DNA from: Lentimicrobiaceae bacterium
GTDB taxonomy: Bacteria > Bacteroidota > Bacteroidia > Bacteroidales > JALOCA01
Assembly: GCA_023227965.1 (NCBI GenBank)
Contig: JALOCA010000009.1
Span: forward strand, 25,174 to 89,173
Direction: 5' to 3'
Length of the DNA stretch: 64,000 nt
The translations under genes were made by a program, and so were the position numbers. A model generated the notes under the pieces. The model searched no databases and had not been told where the DNA came from. It saw only the letters and a list, made by a program, of their open reading frames with translations. Shown piece by piece: positions 8,753 through 18,380 of this stretch. How positions within the stretch are numbered: position 1 is the stretch's first letter; each line of letters opens with the position of its first letter.

Positions 8753-9958
8753 TCATTTTGATGAATGCATTTTTTCGGCAAATCTTTTGCCAAATTCTAT
8801 GCATTGGATTTCCGCTTCGTGGTGTGGGGTAAATTTAATAAACACGTTTTCGCCCATTAGGGTAAGTTTAAGGTTTGCCAGATTCGATTCAATAATTTTC
8901 TGTCCTTCACCACTCCATCCATACGACCCGAAGGCGGCAGCCAGTTTTCCCTTGTCTCTGATAGGGTTTATGAGAGCGAATAGGGTATAAATCTGCAGCA
9001 GGGTGTTTTGATTTATCGTGGGCGACCCAATGATAATGGCATTAGCCATGGCTATTTTTTGATCTATTTCTCCTGCGGGCATGGCTTCGATATCACAAAC
9101 ATCAGTTTCAAAGTTACCGGCTGCACGGATGCCTTCGGCAATTTTTTCAGCCAACCTGGCAGTATTGCCATATGCAGAGACGTAAGGGATAAAGATTCTG
9201 TTTTTAACGGGAAGTTGTTCGGCTGCAAGTGCGTATTTTTCGCTTAAATCCACATAACGTTTCCATTGCGAGCGCAAAACCGGACCGTGCCCGGGGCAAA
9301 TTGCGTTTATTTGCAACGGGCGAATCTTTTCTATGGCTTTCAACATGAATTTGCTGTAAGGTTTCAAAATCACATCAAAATAATATTTAAAGGCATCATC
9401 CCAATTTTCCACCAGGTCGTCGAACATGGCTTCGTGGCAATAATGGGCGCCAAAAGAGTCGCAGGGAAAGAGAATTTTATCTTCTTCGAGGTAAGTGTAC
9501 AGGGTATCGGGCCAATGCAGGTTGGGAGCCCCGATAAACCGAAGAGTTTTGTTGCCCAATGAAAGTATATCGCCATCTTTCACCACTTTGTTTTTGAATT
9601 CGAAGCCCAGCAGGTCGTTTAGGTAACGAATGGCGTTGCCACTTCCGACAACGGTAGCATCGGGTGCTGTTTCGAGGAGTTTGGCTATGCTGCCTGAATG
9701 ATCAGGTTCGGTATGGTTGACGATGATATATTCTATTTCGGATGGATTGCACAGGGTGCTTAGTTTTGCAAGGTAGGAGTCCCAAAACTTAATTTTGGCT
9801 GTTTCTACCACAGCTTTTTTGTCGGAATTGATGAAGTAAGAGTTGTATGTGGTTCCATACCGGGTTTCCATCACAATATCGAATGTACGGAGGTCGGGGT
9901 CTAAAATACCTACCCAGTAAACATCATTGGAAACGGCTAACGTTTTATTGTTTTGCAT
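8753..9958 (-). CDS. Flavodiiron protein (A-type flavoprotein, O2 or NO reductase)
   Basis: Cytosolic enzyme reducing O2 to water, or NO to N2O, typical of anaerobes as oxygen defence. Of its 401 residues, the N-terminal metallo-beta-lactamase-like domain holds all iron ligands: H82, E84, D86 (NHTEPDH), H148, D167 and H224 (CPGHG). A flavodoxin domain follows from about residue 248, with the FMN phosphate loop SAYGNTA. The ATG at 9958 is preferred over an upstream TTG because the -7 promoter element overlaps that TTG. A lipoprotein gene overlaps or closely follows the 3' end. The electron donor (rubredoxin or NADH:rubredoxin reductase) is not in the window. Confidence 0.95.
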   Translation of the reverse strand: MQNNKTLAVSNDVYWVGILDPDLRTFDIVMETRYGTTYNSYFINSDKKAVVETAKIKFWDSYLAKLSTLCNPSEIEYIIVNHTEPDHSGSIAKLLETAPDATVVGSGNAIRYLNDLLGFEFKNKVVKDGDILSLGNKTLRFIGAPNLHWPDTLYTYLEEDKILFPCDSFGAHYCHEAMFDDLVENWDDAFKYYFDVILKPYSKFMLKAIEKIRPLQINAICPGHGPVLRSQWKRYVDLSEKYALAAEQLPVKNRIFIPYVSAYGNTARLAEKIAEGIRAAGNFETDVCDIEAMPAGEIDQKIAMANAIIIGSPTINQNTLLQIYTLFALINPIRDKGKLAAAFGSYGWSGEGQKIIESNLANLKLTLMGENVFIKFTPHHEAEIQCIEFGKRFAEKMHSSK

Positions 9959-9976
9959 AGGTGAAAATTGTTTGTG

Positions 9977-9984
9977 CAAAAATA
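9977..9984 (-). promoter_or_regulatory. -7 element TATTTTTG, flavodiiron gene
   Basis: Match to TAnnTTTG on the minus strand, 18 bases before the ATG at 9958; it rules against the TTG start at 9979. Confidence 0.55.
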
Positions 9985-9989
9985 AAAAA

Positions 9990-10020
9990 AGAAATCCACC
10001 CTTTTGCCGGATGGATTTCT
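9990..10020 (-). terminator. Rho-independent terminator after pepD
   Basis: Nine-base stem AGAAATCCA/TGGATTTCT with a 13-base loop, followed on the minus strand by a T run (9985-9989 and beyond). It ends pepD immediately ahead of the flavodiiron promoter. Confidence 0.85.
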
Positions 10021-10042
10021 AAATAATTCTGAGCTTCTGAAA

Positions 10043-11503
10043 TTATTTTACAGGAATATTTTTCAGGGTTTCTACAAGAAAATCCCAAAACATTTCCACT
10101 GTTTTGATATTAACTTTTTCGTCCGGAGAATGCGGAAAACGGATGGTGGGACCAAAGGAAATCATATCCCAGTTAGGATAAACGCCTCCGAGTAACCCGC
10201 ATTCTAATCCTGCATGAATGGCTCTTATTTCGGGTATTTTTCCGTATTTATTTTTGTAGATATCGCTCATGGCTTTAAGAACCGGTGATTGCATGTTGGG
10301 TTTCCAGCCAGGGTATTGTCCGTCGAAAACTGTTTCTGCGCCAGCCAGGGTAAACACACTTTCGGTAACGCTTTCCAGGTCGAGTTTTGCCGAATCAACA
10401 GAGCTTCTGAGCAAGCATAAAATTTTAACTTCGTTGCCTTCAAGATTAATGATGGCAAGGTTGTTAGAGGTTTCCACAAGGTCGTGCATATCGGCACTCA
10501 TCCTGACAACGCCGTTAGGGCATGCATTTACGGCATGGATAAGTTTTTGTTGTGTGGCAACGTCCATCACTTTTTCGGGCATGTTGGCAGGAATGGCTTC
10601 TGCTTTTAAATCGGGTTCGGTAGAGGAGAGCTCGTTTTTAATTATGTTTTCGAAAGTGGCAAGCAACTGGAGGAATGCCTTTGCATGGGCACTGGGAAGA
10701 ACGATTACGGCTGATGATTCGCGGGGGATGGCATTACGAAGGCTTCCGCCGTCAATAGTAGCTATGCGAATACCGAATGCATTTTGTGCCTGTTTAAGGA
10801 AGCGAAACAGTACTTTGTTTGAGTTTCCTCTGCCCAGGCTAATGTCCACTCCGGAATGTCCACCCTTGAGACCCTTTATATATAAGGTATAGGCAGAATA
10901 TCCTGCGGGAACATTTTCAGGGGTAAACGTGAAGGTGATTCCGGCATTGGTTCCGCCGGCACATCCAACGTACAATTCGCCTTCGTCTTCCGAATCCATA
11001 TTGAGCAGGATATCTCCTTTAAGGATTCCGCCTTTTAGTCCGAAAGCACCTGTCATACCGGTTTCTTCATCAATGGTAAGAAGGACTTCCACGGGTCCGT
11101 GTTTAATATCTTTTGATTCAAGTACTGACATGGCGGCGGCAACTCCGATTCCATTATCGGCACCCAGAGTTGTTCCGTGTGCTTTTACCCATTCGCCATC
11201 AATTTGCGGGCGAATAGGGTCTGTTTCAAAATTGTGTGCAGTGTCGTTATTTTTTTGTGGAACCATGTCGAGGTGTGCCTGTAAGATAACACCTTTCCGG
11301 TTTTCCATTCCTTTTGTGGCGGGTTTGCGGATGATTAGGTTGCCTACCTCGTCCACGATGGTTTCTAAACCTAATTGTTTTGCAAAATTAAATACATATT
11401 CCCTGATGGCTGCTTCATGTCCCGATGGATGGGGAAATGCACACAGGGCTTCAAAATTTTTCCATACGGAAGCAGGTTTTAAACCGCTTAATACAGTATT
11501 CAT
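10043..11503 (-). CDS. pepD: Aminoacyl-histidine dipeptidase PepD (M20 metallopeptidase)
   Basis: Cytosolic di-zinc dipeptidase of broad specificity (Xaa-His and others). The 486 residues match PepD length. Metal and catalytic residues: H77 and D79 in QAHLDM, bridging D116 in GADNG, the glutamate pair E146-E147 in IDEETGMTGA, and the late histidine in IRAIHAGLECG. The lid domain carries GGHSGVDI. It is monocistronic, with a -7 element 43 bases upstream and a terminator 23 bases beyond the stop. Confidence 0.95.
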   Translation of the reverse strand: MNTVLSGLKPASVWKNFEALCAFPHPSGHEAAIREYVFNFAKQLGLETIVDEVGNLIIRKPATKGMENRKGVILQAHLDMVPQKNNDTAHNFETDPIRPQIDGEWVKAHGTTLGADNGIGVAAAMSVLESKDIKHGPVEVLLTIDEETGMTGAFGLKGGILKGDILLNMDSEDEGELYVGCAGGTNAGITFTFTPENVPAGYSAYTLYIKGLKGGHSGVDISLGRGNSNKVLFRFLKQAQNAFGIRIATIDGGSLRNAIPRESSAVIVLPSAHAKAFLQLLATFENIIKNELSSTEPDLKAEAIPANMPEKVMDVATQQKLIHAVNACPNGVVRMSADMHDLVETSNNLAIINLEGNEVKILCLLRSSVDSAKLDLESVTESVFTLAGAETVFDGQYPGWKPNMQSPVLKAMSDIYKNKYGKIPEIRAIHAGLECGLLGGVYPNWDMISFGPTIRFPHSPDEKVNIKTVEMFWDFLVETLKNIPVK

Positions 11504-11546
11504 TGATATTCCTCCAGTGTTTGGTTAATACTATTTTTATTAGGGG

Positions 11547-11554
11547 CAAATATA
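11547..11554 (-). promoter_or_regulatory. -7 element TATATTTG, pepD
   Basis: Minus-strand match to TAnnTTTG, 43 bases before the pepD ATG. Confidence 0.55.
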
Positions 11555-11643
11555 TGTATTTACTATTAATGCGAATCGAGGGTAAGAAATATTTTTGCCA
11601 CTAAGTATCTAAGGTGCTAATACACACCAAGTTATTTTAAATA

Positions 11644-11673
11644 AATATTTTACATTTTGCCGTAGGTGATGAA
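11644..11673 (+). repeat. 30-base dispersed repeat, copy 2
   Basis: Differs from 7439-7468 at a single base. It sits between pepD and the CotH-like gene, after a CCACTAAG stretch like the one near 7588. Confidence 0.8.
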
Positions 11674-11719
11674 TGTTAGTAGAATGTTAATTTTTTAAGA
11701 AAAGATTGTCCACCGAAAA

Positions 11720-13249
11720 TTATTTTTTAACGAACATAGAAGTATAAACTACCTGTCCGGTTTGCACTTTTACGATATACATTCCTGCCGGTAGCTTGTG
11801 TATGGGAAACATTACGGAAGTATTATTCAAATCCGGATTGTTCCATTCGCCGCAGATAACTCCCTGCATATTGTAAATTATACAATGTACATTGTTTACA
11901 ACGTTTCCGGGCAAAATAAGGGAGATATAATTGTCGGCAGGATTAGGAATGATAGTCAAGCTGCCCGGTACAACTTCGGGTGTTTTTGCGGCGTTAAGTT
12001 GTTCAATAATCGTTTGCCGCCGTGTAAGAATAAAGGGTTTAATACCATAAGGTGTGTGCCCGTCAATGGCTTGTTCAAACCCGTTGTAAAAATCCTGGTC
12101 ATCGTAACCCCAGTCCAATGTGCGGTAGGTATCGGCAAGTGCAGCCTGGGTAATAAGATTTTTGAGTGATTCAATACGCGGGAAAATAGTATCTGGATGG
12201 ATAATTTCGCGCATAATAGTATCAAGGTATTGTTTGTAAAGGGTAAAAAAAACCGGAACTTTCAAAAGTTGTGTTACCATCGGACGGGCTTCGGAATGGT
12301 TCACCCAGTCAAGGCAGTTTCGTGTTGCCCAGTCTTTTCCCATCCAGTCAACCCCGAACGTGTTATCGGTGTCATAGGAAATAAAATCAAACTTTCCGCT
12401 GGTAGGGTTATCATACAGGTAATAATTATTTTTGTTGTAGGCGTAATCATCCCAATTGCCAGTAGCAATATCAATAGCGTATGCTTTAAGATATGCTTTT
12501 ACATTCAGTCGTTTAGATATTGAATCGGGAAACGTCGTGTTATTTTTTATGCTAAGAAGCCGGATAAAATGGACTAAACCGGTATAGTCATCAAGTGTTT
12601 CATTAGTTTGTAAGTCGTAGGCTCTTCCGCCTGTTGCAGAACTGCTTCCGATATTTTTATAGGTTTGCGGATCATCGCCTAAATATACCAGGTCTGCAGG
12701 ATAAGTGCATTTATACAGATTACCGTCATTGTCATCGAATACACGGCTCAGCCATTCTTTATCCATTTCTTCAAGGTTGGTGTATAAACCAAAATATTCT
12801 CCATTGATATACAGCTTAACAAAGCTGGTTCTGCGTTCAGGCATTCTGGCGTTTTTCCACACATCATAGAATAATTTTTCGCGGATAAGGGTAGGATCAT
12901 TGTGTTGCCCGTTGAGATTAATTTTTTTTACGCCCTGGTATTTTCTTCCGGGAGCATAAGTATTGAAGCTTATCTTGAATGATTTTTTCTGCGAATAGCG
13001 GGAAGTATTACCCCTCAGGCGAAATCCTGTATTTTGCAGTGTATCGTGTAAAATTCCGTCACTGAAAACAAATTGTGCCATAAAATAATGGTTGGATAAA
13101 ACATCTGTCAGAATCACCTGTAGGGAATCGGCAGGCAAGTTGATGTTTATGGATGAAACTTTTGTATCGTCAAACAGTGTATTCTTTTGCGAAAAAACAG
13201 AAACCGGGAGCAGGAAAAACAGAAACGCTAATATATACAGTTTTATCAT
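11720..13249 (-). CDS. CotH-like kinase-fold protein with T9SS sorting domain
   Basis: A 509-residue secreted protein. A clear Sec signal (MIKLYILAFLFFLLP) is followed by a CotH-family domain (about 20-410) with the conserved RLRGN motif and the kinase-like YDTDNTFG near residue 300. The last 80 residues form a Por/type IX sorting domain starting IIPNPADNY and ending in VKK, so the protein is exported through T9SS. CotH domains in spore coats are protein kinases; the target here is unknown. The ATG at 13249 is chosen over an upstream TTG because the signal peptide begins there and a -7 element lies 40 bases ahead. Confidence 0.88.
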   Translation of the reverse strand: MIKLYILAFLFFLLPVSVFSQKNTLFDDTKVSSININLPADSLQVILTDVLSNHYFMAQFVFSDGILHDTLQNTGFRLRGNTSRYSQKKSFKISFNTYAPGRKYQGVKKINLNGQHNDPTLIREKLFYDVWKNARMPERRTSFVKLYINGEYFGLYTNLEEMDKEWLSRVFDDNDGNLYKCTYPADLVYLGDDPQTYKNIGSSSATGGRAYDLQTNETLDDYTGLVHFIRLLSIKNNTTFPDSISKRLNVKAYLKAYAIDIATGNWDDYAYNKNNYYLYDNPTSGKFDFISYDTDNTFGVDWMGKDWATRNCLDWVNHSEARPMVTQLLKVPVFFTLYKQYLDTIMREIIHPDTIFPRIESLKNLITQAALADTYRTLDWGYDDQDFYNGFEQAIDGHTPYGIKPFILTRRQTIIEQLNAAKTPEVVPGSLTIIPNPADNYISLILPGNVVNNVHCIIYNMQGVICGEWNNPDLNNTSVMFPIHKLPAGMYIVKVQTGQVVYTSMFVKK

Positions 13250-13289
13250 ATTATTGTATCGGGGTGAATACAAGTATAATTTTGTGCTA

Positions 13290-13297
13290 CAAAATTA
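13290..13297 (-). promoter_or_regulatory. -7 element TAATTTTG, CotH-like gene
   Basis: Minus-strand match to TAnnTTTG, 40 bases before the ATG at 13249. Confidence 0.5.
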
Positions 13298-13388
13298 GGG
13301 ATAATCAAACTTGCCCGGACAAATTCTTGCTAAAAAAGTGGAAACAAGCAAAATGGTTCTGTATACTTTGATATGGTGAAATAAAAAA

Positions 13389-13420
13389 AGAGGCTTTCTT
13401 ATAAAGAGAGCCTCTTTTTT
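13389..13420 (-). terminator. Terminator after the 930-residue T9SS protein gene
   Basis: Stem AGAGGCT/AGCCTCT (13389-13395 with 13409-13415), extended by A/T pairs and with T runs on both sides, so it can work in both directions. Confidence 0.85.
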
Positions 13421-13437
13421 ATGCAAGTTCAGGTTTT

Positions 13438-16230
13438 TTATTTAACCACAATAAACTTTGAGGATGAAACTTTTGTATTTGTACTTACCTTAATCACGTA
13501 AATACCATTGGAAAGACCGTTGCAGTTAATGATATAGTTATGCAAACCTTTACTTTGATTTTTTAGTTGCATTGTTTGCATCATTTTTCCATTTATATCG
13601 AAAACATTGATCTGAATATCCGACATTTTATCGAACTGGTAGGTTAAAGTAGTATAATCCTGTTTTACAGGGTTGGGATATACATTCAAATAATCAACAG
13701 AAACGGGTTGGGGTTGGGGATCATTGATGTCGACAAATTCACGGCATTCAAATAAACCGCTCCCGAAGGTTGCTGCATAAATAGCGCCAAAATTAAGCGT
13801 ACCTGGTTTTGTAACCATTACAGTATCATCACCAACAATATACGGAACTTCCATCCAAGGACGTGATGTAATTTGTTGTTGTAACATGGTAACAGCAATA
13901 TTTCCCATTCCGTTTCCATCCTGAACCCATTCAGGATTATTTATATCAGAACACGACCAGATACCTTCGTTTGTACCTAAGATAACACGGTTACCATTAG
14001 TATATTCAGTTAAGGAAGTATAAACAGGCATTGCAGGAAGATTTGCCTGCACGGAAGTAAATTCCGGTTGGGTAGTTGTAGCATTGGTGCTGCGGAAAAC
14101 ATAGTCTGTTTTTCCATATCCACCGATAGTAAGGATAACATTGTCGGCATTTGAAGGATCTGCGGTAATGGAAGTAACGTTATTATATCCTTTGCCGGAG
14201 GGTAAGGTAGTAGTAGTATAAATAATGGCGTCATTTACAACAGTAAGATCGAACACATATAAAATATTGTTACCACTTTTTGTAACAGCAGCATATAAAT
14301 ATTTACCATCTGCCGAAAAAGCGAAGCGCTGAGGAACTATACTTACATCACTAATGAGTTTAATCCATGTAGGAGTTTCTTTAAAATTCAAAGCTCCTGT
14401 TGTATAATATATTTCGCCCTTAGTAGACGTGGTAGTAACATTTATAACGCCAACTACAAATTTACTGGCTACAAGGTCCTTAATTCTTAAGGTATCCTCA
14501 GCGTTTAAACTTACATTTGAATAGTAATAAAACGGGAATTTTTGGTTGTTACTATATACCAATAAGGTATCACCGGGGTTAATGGCTTTTGTTAAAACTA
14601 CATCCACGGTGTCTGTGCTTTCAGGATAATTAAAGTTTTCCCACATTGCAGCAGGGGTAAAGAGCATGTCAGAATTAGTAGGAGAAGTTATGCTATCGGG
14701 AAGAAATTCGTAAGTAGCTCCGCCCATGTCATCAGAACGTAAAAACAGGCTACCATCATTCGACCAGATGATAACTTTAGGGTTGGTTTGGGTAAGAAAA
14801 CAAGGACCTCCCGAATTTACTGTTGCACTAACAACGGTAGCTTGTTGGGGGGTATTAAGATCTCCGGGGATATACCAAGTACCCCAGTCTTGTACACCAC
14901 CGGCAACAGTACCTTCACCTGAGCAGGCTACCGAATAAAACTGTGATGTAGTATAGGTTTTATTCAATACATTTAATGACATAAAATCATCATAAGTAAC
15001 GAGAATGCCAAATGCTGTACCCATATATACTATGGAAGAATTATTATTAGCAAAGAATATCTCAAAGTTCTGATAGGCGCTTGCGGCTTTTAATTCCCAT
15101 GAATAATATCCATCAGGAAGTATTTTTGAACCTTCCCAAACGAAATATCCGCCAACAAGAAATTTTTCAGGATTATCAGGATAAACGGCTATAGAAACGG
15201 AATAACAACCTACATTATCAGCACCAAATATATCGAAATGACTGCTACCTCCTGGTCCAATGATGCGCCAGGTATTGCCTTTGTCTACGGAAAGATACAC
15301 ATTTTCGAGCTGGCCATATTTAATATCTCCAGAACCATCTCCGGCTGCTACTGCATACACGTAATTGGGATCTGAAGGTGCAAAGGCTATTTCAACCCTT
15401 CCTACTCCCTCAAGGGGAAGCTTATCAGGGTTAATTATACTATCATTTTCATCAACATATTTTTTAGATACGCAAGTGAACCCATTCTGGTTACCATCAT
15501 TGGCAAAGTAAACAAGATTGCCGACTACAGCGCTGACTGTTCCGTCGGTTGCCACATCTACATCATAGGCGTTGGCAGATAAAGGAACCAGATTGCCGTT
15601 ATCATTATAATTAGCTGTTTCCCACGTAAGTCCTCCGTCTTTCGACAATTTTAAGCCTGTATTTGTGGCAGCAAAAACTACTCCCCCCGGGGTAATGGCA
15701 ATTTTATTAATAAAAGCCCAGTCAGTGTTCGAATTATTGGATACCGGACGGGTAGATTCGAGTAGAGTAAACGTGTTGCCATCGGTACTTTTGAATATGC
15801 CATGACCGATAATTCCTCCGAAATCAGTAAATGCCGTTTCCTGGAATATTTCGCCTGTTCCTGCATAAATATCACCGTTGGGGGCTTGTACCATACAATT
15901 TACATTCATGGATACATCGTCGGAACTTATCTTATGCCAGGTTAATCCGCCGGTAGTTGATTTGTAAATTCCGTCGCCAATGCTACCGGCAAAAATGGTT
16001 TTCATTTGCGCATCTCTTGAATCAACAACAATGGCTTTTGTTTTTCCTCCAACATTATCGGGACCCATATTGGTCCAGTTCAGGTTTAAGCCGCTGCCCG
16101 ATTTGTGTGCAGTTTTTCCGGTTTTCAACGGATTATCCTTGACGGAAAAGGTACCTGCAAGAGTAGTTGAAAATACCGCCGCACCCATCATAACAGCTAC
16201 TAAGCTTAACAGTAGATTTTTACTTTTCAT
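13438..16230 (-). CDS. Secreted beta-propeller (sialidase/VPS10-like) protein with T9SS sorting domain
   Basis: A 930-residue exported protein. After a Sec signal (first 26 residues) come repeats with Asp-box-like elements such as STTGGLTW, KDGGLTW and VDKGNTW, as in multi-bladed propellers of the sialidase and VPS10 type. The C-terminal 75 residues are a type IX sorting domain (LNVYPNPVKQ..., ending FIVVK). No catalytic set is visible, so it may bind glycans or surface partners rather than cleave them. Monocistronic with its own terminator; transcribed away from the divergent bat operon. Confidence 0.85.
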   Translation of the reverse strand: MKSKNLLLSLVAVMMGAAVFSTTLAGTFSVKDNPLKTGKTAHKSGSGLNLNWTNMGPDNVGGKTKAIVVDSRDAQMKTIFAGSIGDGIYKSTTGGLTWHKISSDDVSMNVNCMVQAPNGDIYAGTGEIFQETAFTDFGGIIGHGIFKSTDGNTFTLLESTRPVSNNSNTDWAFINKIAITPGGVVFAATNTGLKLSKDGGLTWETANYNDNGNLVPLSANAYDVDVATDGTVSAVVGNLVYFANDGNQNGFTCVSKKYVDENDSIINPDKLPLEGVGRVEIAFAPSDPNYVYAVAAGDGSGDIKYGQLENVYLSVDKGNTWRIIGPGGSSHFDIFGADNVGCYSVSIAVYPDNPEKFLVGGYFVWEGSKILPDGYYSWELKAASAYQNFEIFFANNNSSIVYMGTAFGILVTYDDFMSLNVLNKTYTTSQFYSVACSGEGTVAGGVQDWGTWYIPGDLNTPQQATVVSATVNSGGPCFLTQTNPKVIIWSNDGSLFLRSDDMGGATYEFLPDSITSPTNSDMLFTPAAMWENFNYPESTDTVDVVLTKAINPGDTLLVYSNNQKFPFYYYSNVSLNAEDTLRIKDLVASKFVVGVINVTTTSTKGEIYYTTGALNFKETPTWIKLISDVSIVPQRFAFSADGKYLYAAVTKSGNNILYVFDLTVVNDAIIYTTTTLPSGKGYNNVTSITADPSNADNVILTIGGYGKTDYVFRSTNATTTQPEFTSVQANLPAMPVYTSLTEYTNGNRVILGTNEGIWSCSDINNPEWVQDGNGMGNIAVTMLQQQITSRPWMEVPYIVGDDTVMVTKPGTLNFGAIYAATFGSGLFECREFVDINDPQPQPVSVDYLNVYPNPVKQDYTTLTYQFDKMSDIQINVFDINGKMMQTMQLKNQSKGLHNYIINCNGLSNGIYVIKVSTNTKVSSSKFIVVK

Positions 16231-16408
16231 ATGATTTTGATTAATTTATAGATTATATTTCCGATATTAAAAAGTGGCACAATTTACAACCTTTTTGAAA
16301 ATATACAAACACTAAATCTTCAAAATTTTCTACAATCTTTTTACATAGACAATGAATGACTTAACAATTTTTAACAAGCATCACGTTGACTGCCTTTGCT
16401 GCAATGGT

Positions 16409-16416
16409 TATTTTTG
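16409..16416 (+). promoter_or_regulatory. -7 element TATTTTTG, bat operon
   Basis: Match to TAnnTTTG 19 bases before the ATG at 16436. It lies inside the longer reading frame opening at 16352, so it favours the shorter moxR. Confidence 0.55.
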
Positions 16417-16435
16417 TACGCAAATTATTAAGGGT

Positions 16436-17428
16436 ATGAATGAAATTAATATCAAAGAATTAAACGAACGCATCCGCACAGAAAGTGCTTTTGTTGACCT
16501 GATAACGCTGGAAATGCACAGGGTAATTATTGGTCAGAAACAAATGATAGAACGTCTGTTAATCGGGCTATTATCCAATGGACATATTTTACTCGAAGGG
16601 GTGCCGGGATTGGCAAAAACTTTAGCTATTAAGTCCCTTGCACGTACTATTGAATTAAAATTCAGTAGGATACAGTTTACACCTGACCTTTTACCTGCAG
16701 ACCTGGTGGGAACAATGATATACAGTCAGAAAAAAGAAGAATTCATGGTACGAAAAGGTCCAATTTTTGCAAATTTTATTCTTGCCGATGAAATAAACCG
16801 TTCACCAGCCAAGGTACAAAGTGCGTTGCTCGAAGCCATGCAGGAACGGCAGGTTACCATTGGAACACAAACATATCAACTGGAGGAGCCTTTTCTGGTG
16901 TTAGCCACACAAAATCCTATAGAACAGGAAGGAACATATCCGCTACCCGAAGCCCAGGTAGATCGTTTCATGCTGAAAGTGGTGATAGGTTATCCTTCAC
17001 AGGAAGAAGAAAAACAGATTCTTCGTCAAAATATCACAAGCGAGCAACCTGTTACCCGGACAATAGTAAAACCGGAAGATATTTTACGGGCAAGAAATAT
17101 TGTAAGAGAAGTGTATCTTGACGAAAAAATTGAAAACTATATCACAGACATTGTCTTTGCTACTCGTTACCCTACAAAATACCGGTTGCAGAAATTTGAA
17201 AATATGATAAATTATGGTGCTTCGCCACGCGCCAGCATTAATCTGGCATTAGCCGCCAAAGCCTATGCATTTATTAAAAGAAGAGGGTATGTTATTCCTG
17301 AAGACATCCGTGCAATAGCCCACGACGTGTTGCGTCATCGAATTGGGCTGTCGTATGAAGCAGAAGCTGAAAATGTTACTACCGAAGAAATAATTAATGA
17401 AATCCTTAATTCGGTAGAGGTACCCTAA
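16436..17428 (+). CDS. MoxR-family AAA+ ATPase, first gene of the bat operon
   Basis: Chaperone-like AAA+ ATPase thought to work with von Willebrand factor A (VWA) proteins, which follow here. Of 330 residues, Walker A GVPGLAKT is at 55-62, Walker B ILADEINR near 112, and sensor 1 is the TQNP motif; a C-terminal helical lid follows. The start at 16436 is chosen because a -7 promoter sits 19 bases ahead and the 28-residue extension beyond it is Cys-rich and unlike the family. The order moxR, DUF58, VWA, VWA, TPR, BatD, TPR-SH3 is the classic Bacteroides aerotolerance layout. Confidence 0.95.
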   Translation: MNEINIKELNERIRTESAFVDLITLEMHRVIIGQKQMIERLLIGLLSNGHILLEGVPGLAKTLAIKSLARTIELKFSRIQFTPDLLPADLVGTMIYSQKKEEFMVRKGPIFANFILADEINRSPAKVQSALLEAMQERQVTIGTQTYQLEEPFLVLATQNPIEQEGTYPLPEAQVDRFMLKVVIGYPSQEEEKQILRQNITSEQPVTRTIVKPEDILRARNIVREVYLDEKIENYITDIVFATRYPTKYRLQKFENMINYGASPRASINLALAAKAYAFIKRRGYVIPEDIRAIAHDVLRHRIGLSYEAEAENVTTEEIINEILNSVEVP

Positions 17429-17469
17429 GCAAACTAAATTTTCTTTTTCTGTTCGTTAATAAATAAGGT

Positions 17470-18345
17470 ATGGAAACTTCGGAAATACTGAAAAAAGTCC
17501 GGAAAATCGAAATTAAATCGAAAGGCTTGTCGAACCAGGTTTTTTCGGGACAATACCATAGTGTTTTCAAGGGAAGAGGAATGGCTTTCAGCGAAGTGCG
17601 CGAATATCAGTATGGCGATGACATCAGAAATATTGACTGGAACGTTACCGCACGTTTCAACCATCCCTATGTGAAAGTTTTTGAAGAAGAAAGGGAGCTT
17701 ACCGTAATGTTGCTGATAGATGTAAGTGGCTCGAACGAATTTGGTACGCAAAAACAGTTAAAAGAAGAACTGATGACAGAAGTAGCTGCCGTTTTGGCTT
17801 TCTCTGCAATTCAAAACAACGATAAAGTAGGCGTAATTTTTTTTAGCGATCATATTGAAAAGTTTATCTCTCCTAAGAAAGGCTCAAGTCATATTTTACG
17901 AATTATCAGAGAACTTGTTGATTTTAAACCCGAAAGTCAGCAGACAAAAATCTCCGAGGCGCTTCGTTTTTTGAGTAATGCCATTAAAAAAAGGTGTACA
18001 GCTTTCATAATTTCCGATTTTATTGACAAAAATTTTGAAGAGGGGTTAAAAATAGCTTCCGGTAAGCACGATGTGGTAGCACTGCGGATAACCGATAAAC
18101 GCGAAACCGTTTTGCCCGACATGGGCTTGGTTCAAATGTATGATAAAGAAACCGGCAAAACTCTTTGGGTTGATACTTCCTATAAGCCAACTTTAATGAA
18201 ATATGTAAACTGGTGGTATGAAAATGAACGTTTTTTAGCTAATATATTTTTAAAAAATGGTGTTGACTCTGTTAAACTGGAAACAGGAAAGGATTTTATC
18301 CAGCCCTTACTCAACCTTTTTAAGAAGAGAGAAGCAAGAATTTAG
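17470..18345 (+). CDS. DUF58 domain protein of the bat operon
   Basis: A 291-residue cytosolic protein of the DUF58 family, a VWA-like fold. It shows the family motif GRGMAFSEVREYQYGDD near residue 37, then NIDWNVTAR, and a VWA-type strand LLIDVSGS around residue 80. Family members accompany MoxR ATPases, probably as their partner or substrate. It follows moxR by 41 bases in the same operon. Confidence 0.93.
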   Translation: METSEILKKVRKIEIKSKGLSNQVFSGQYHSVFKGRGMAFSEVREYQYGDDIRNIDWNVTARFNHPYVKVFEEERELTVMLLIDVSGSNEFGTQKQLKEELMTEVAAVLAFSAIQNNDKVGVIFFSDHIEKFISPKKGSSHILRIIRELVDFKPESQQTKISEALRFLSNAIKKRCTAFIISDFIDKNFEEGLKIASGKHDVVALRITDKRETVLPDMGLVQMYDKETGKTLWVDTSYKPTLMKYVNWWYENERFLANIFLKNGVDSVKLETGKDFIQPLLNLFKKREARI

Positions 18346-18380
18346 TTTTTTTACATTTAACTATTAAAAGAAACAAATAG

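Noticed and set aside
10269..11528. Long plus-strand frames opposite pepD (207 and 199 codons)
   Set aside because: They lie antisense to a gene with all M20 motifs and have no family motif of their own.
16352..16435. Longer moxR start
   Set aside because: The extension is Cys-rich and not family-like, and the -7 element lies inside it.
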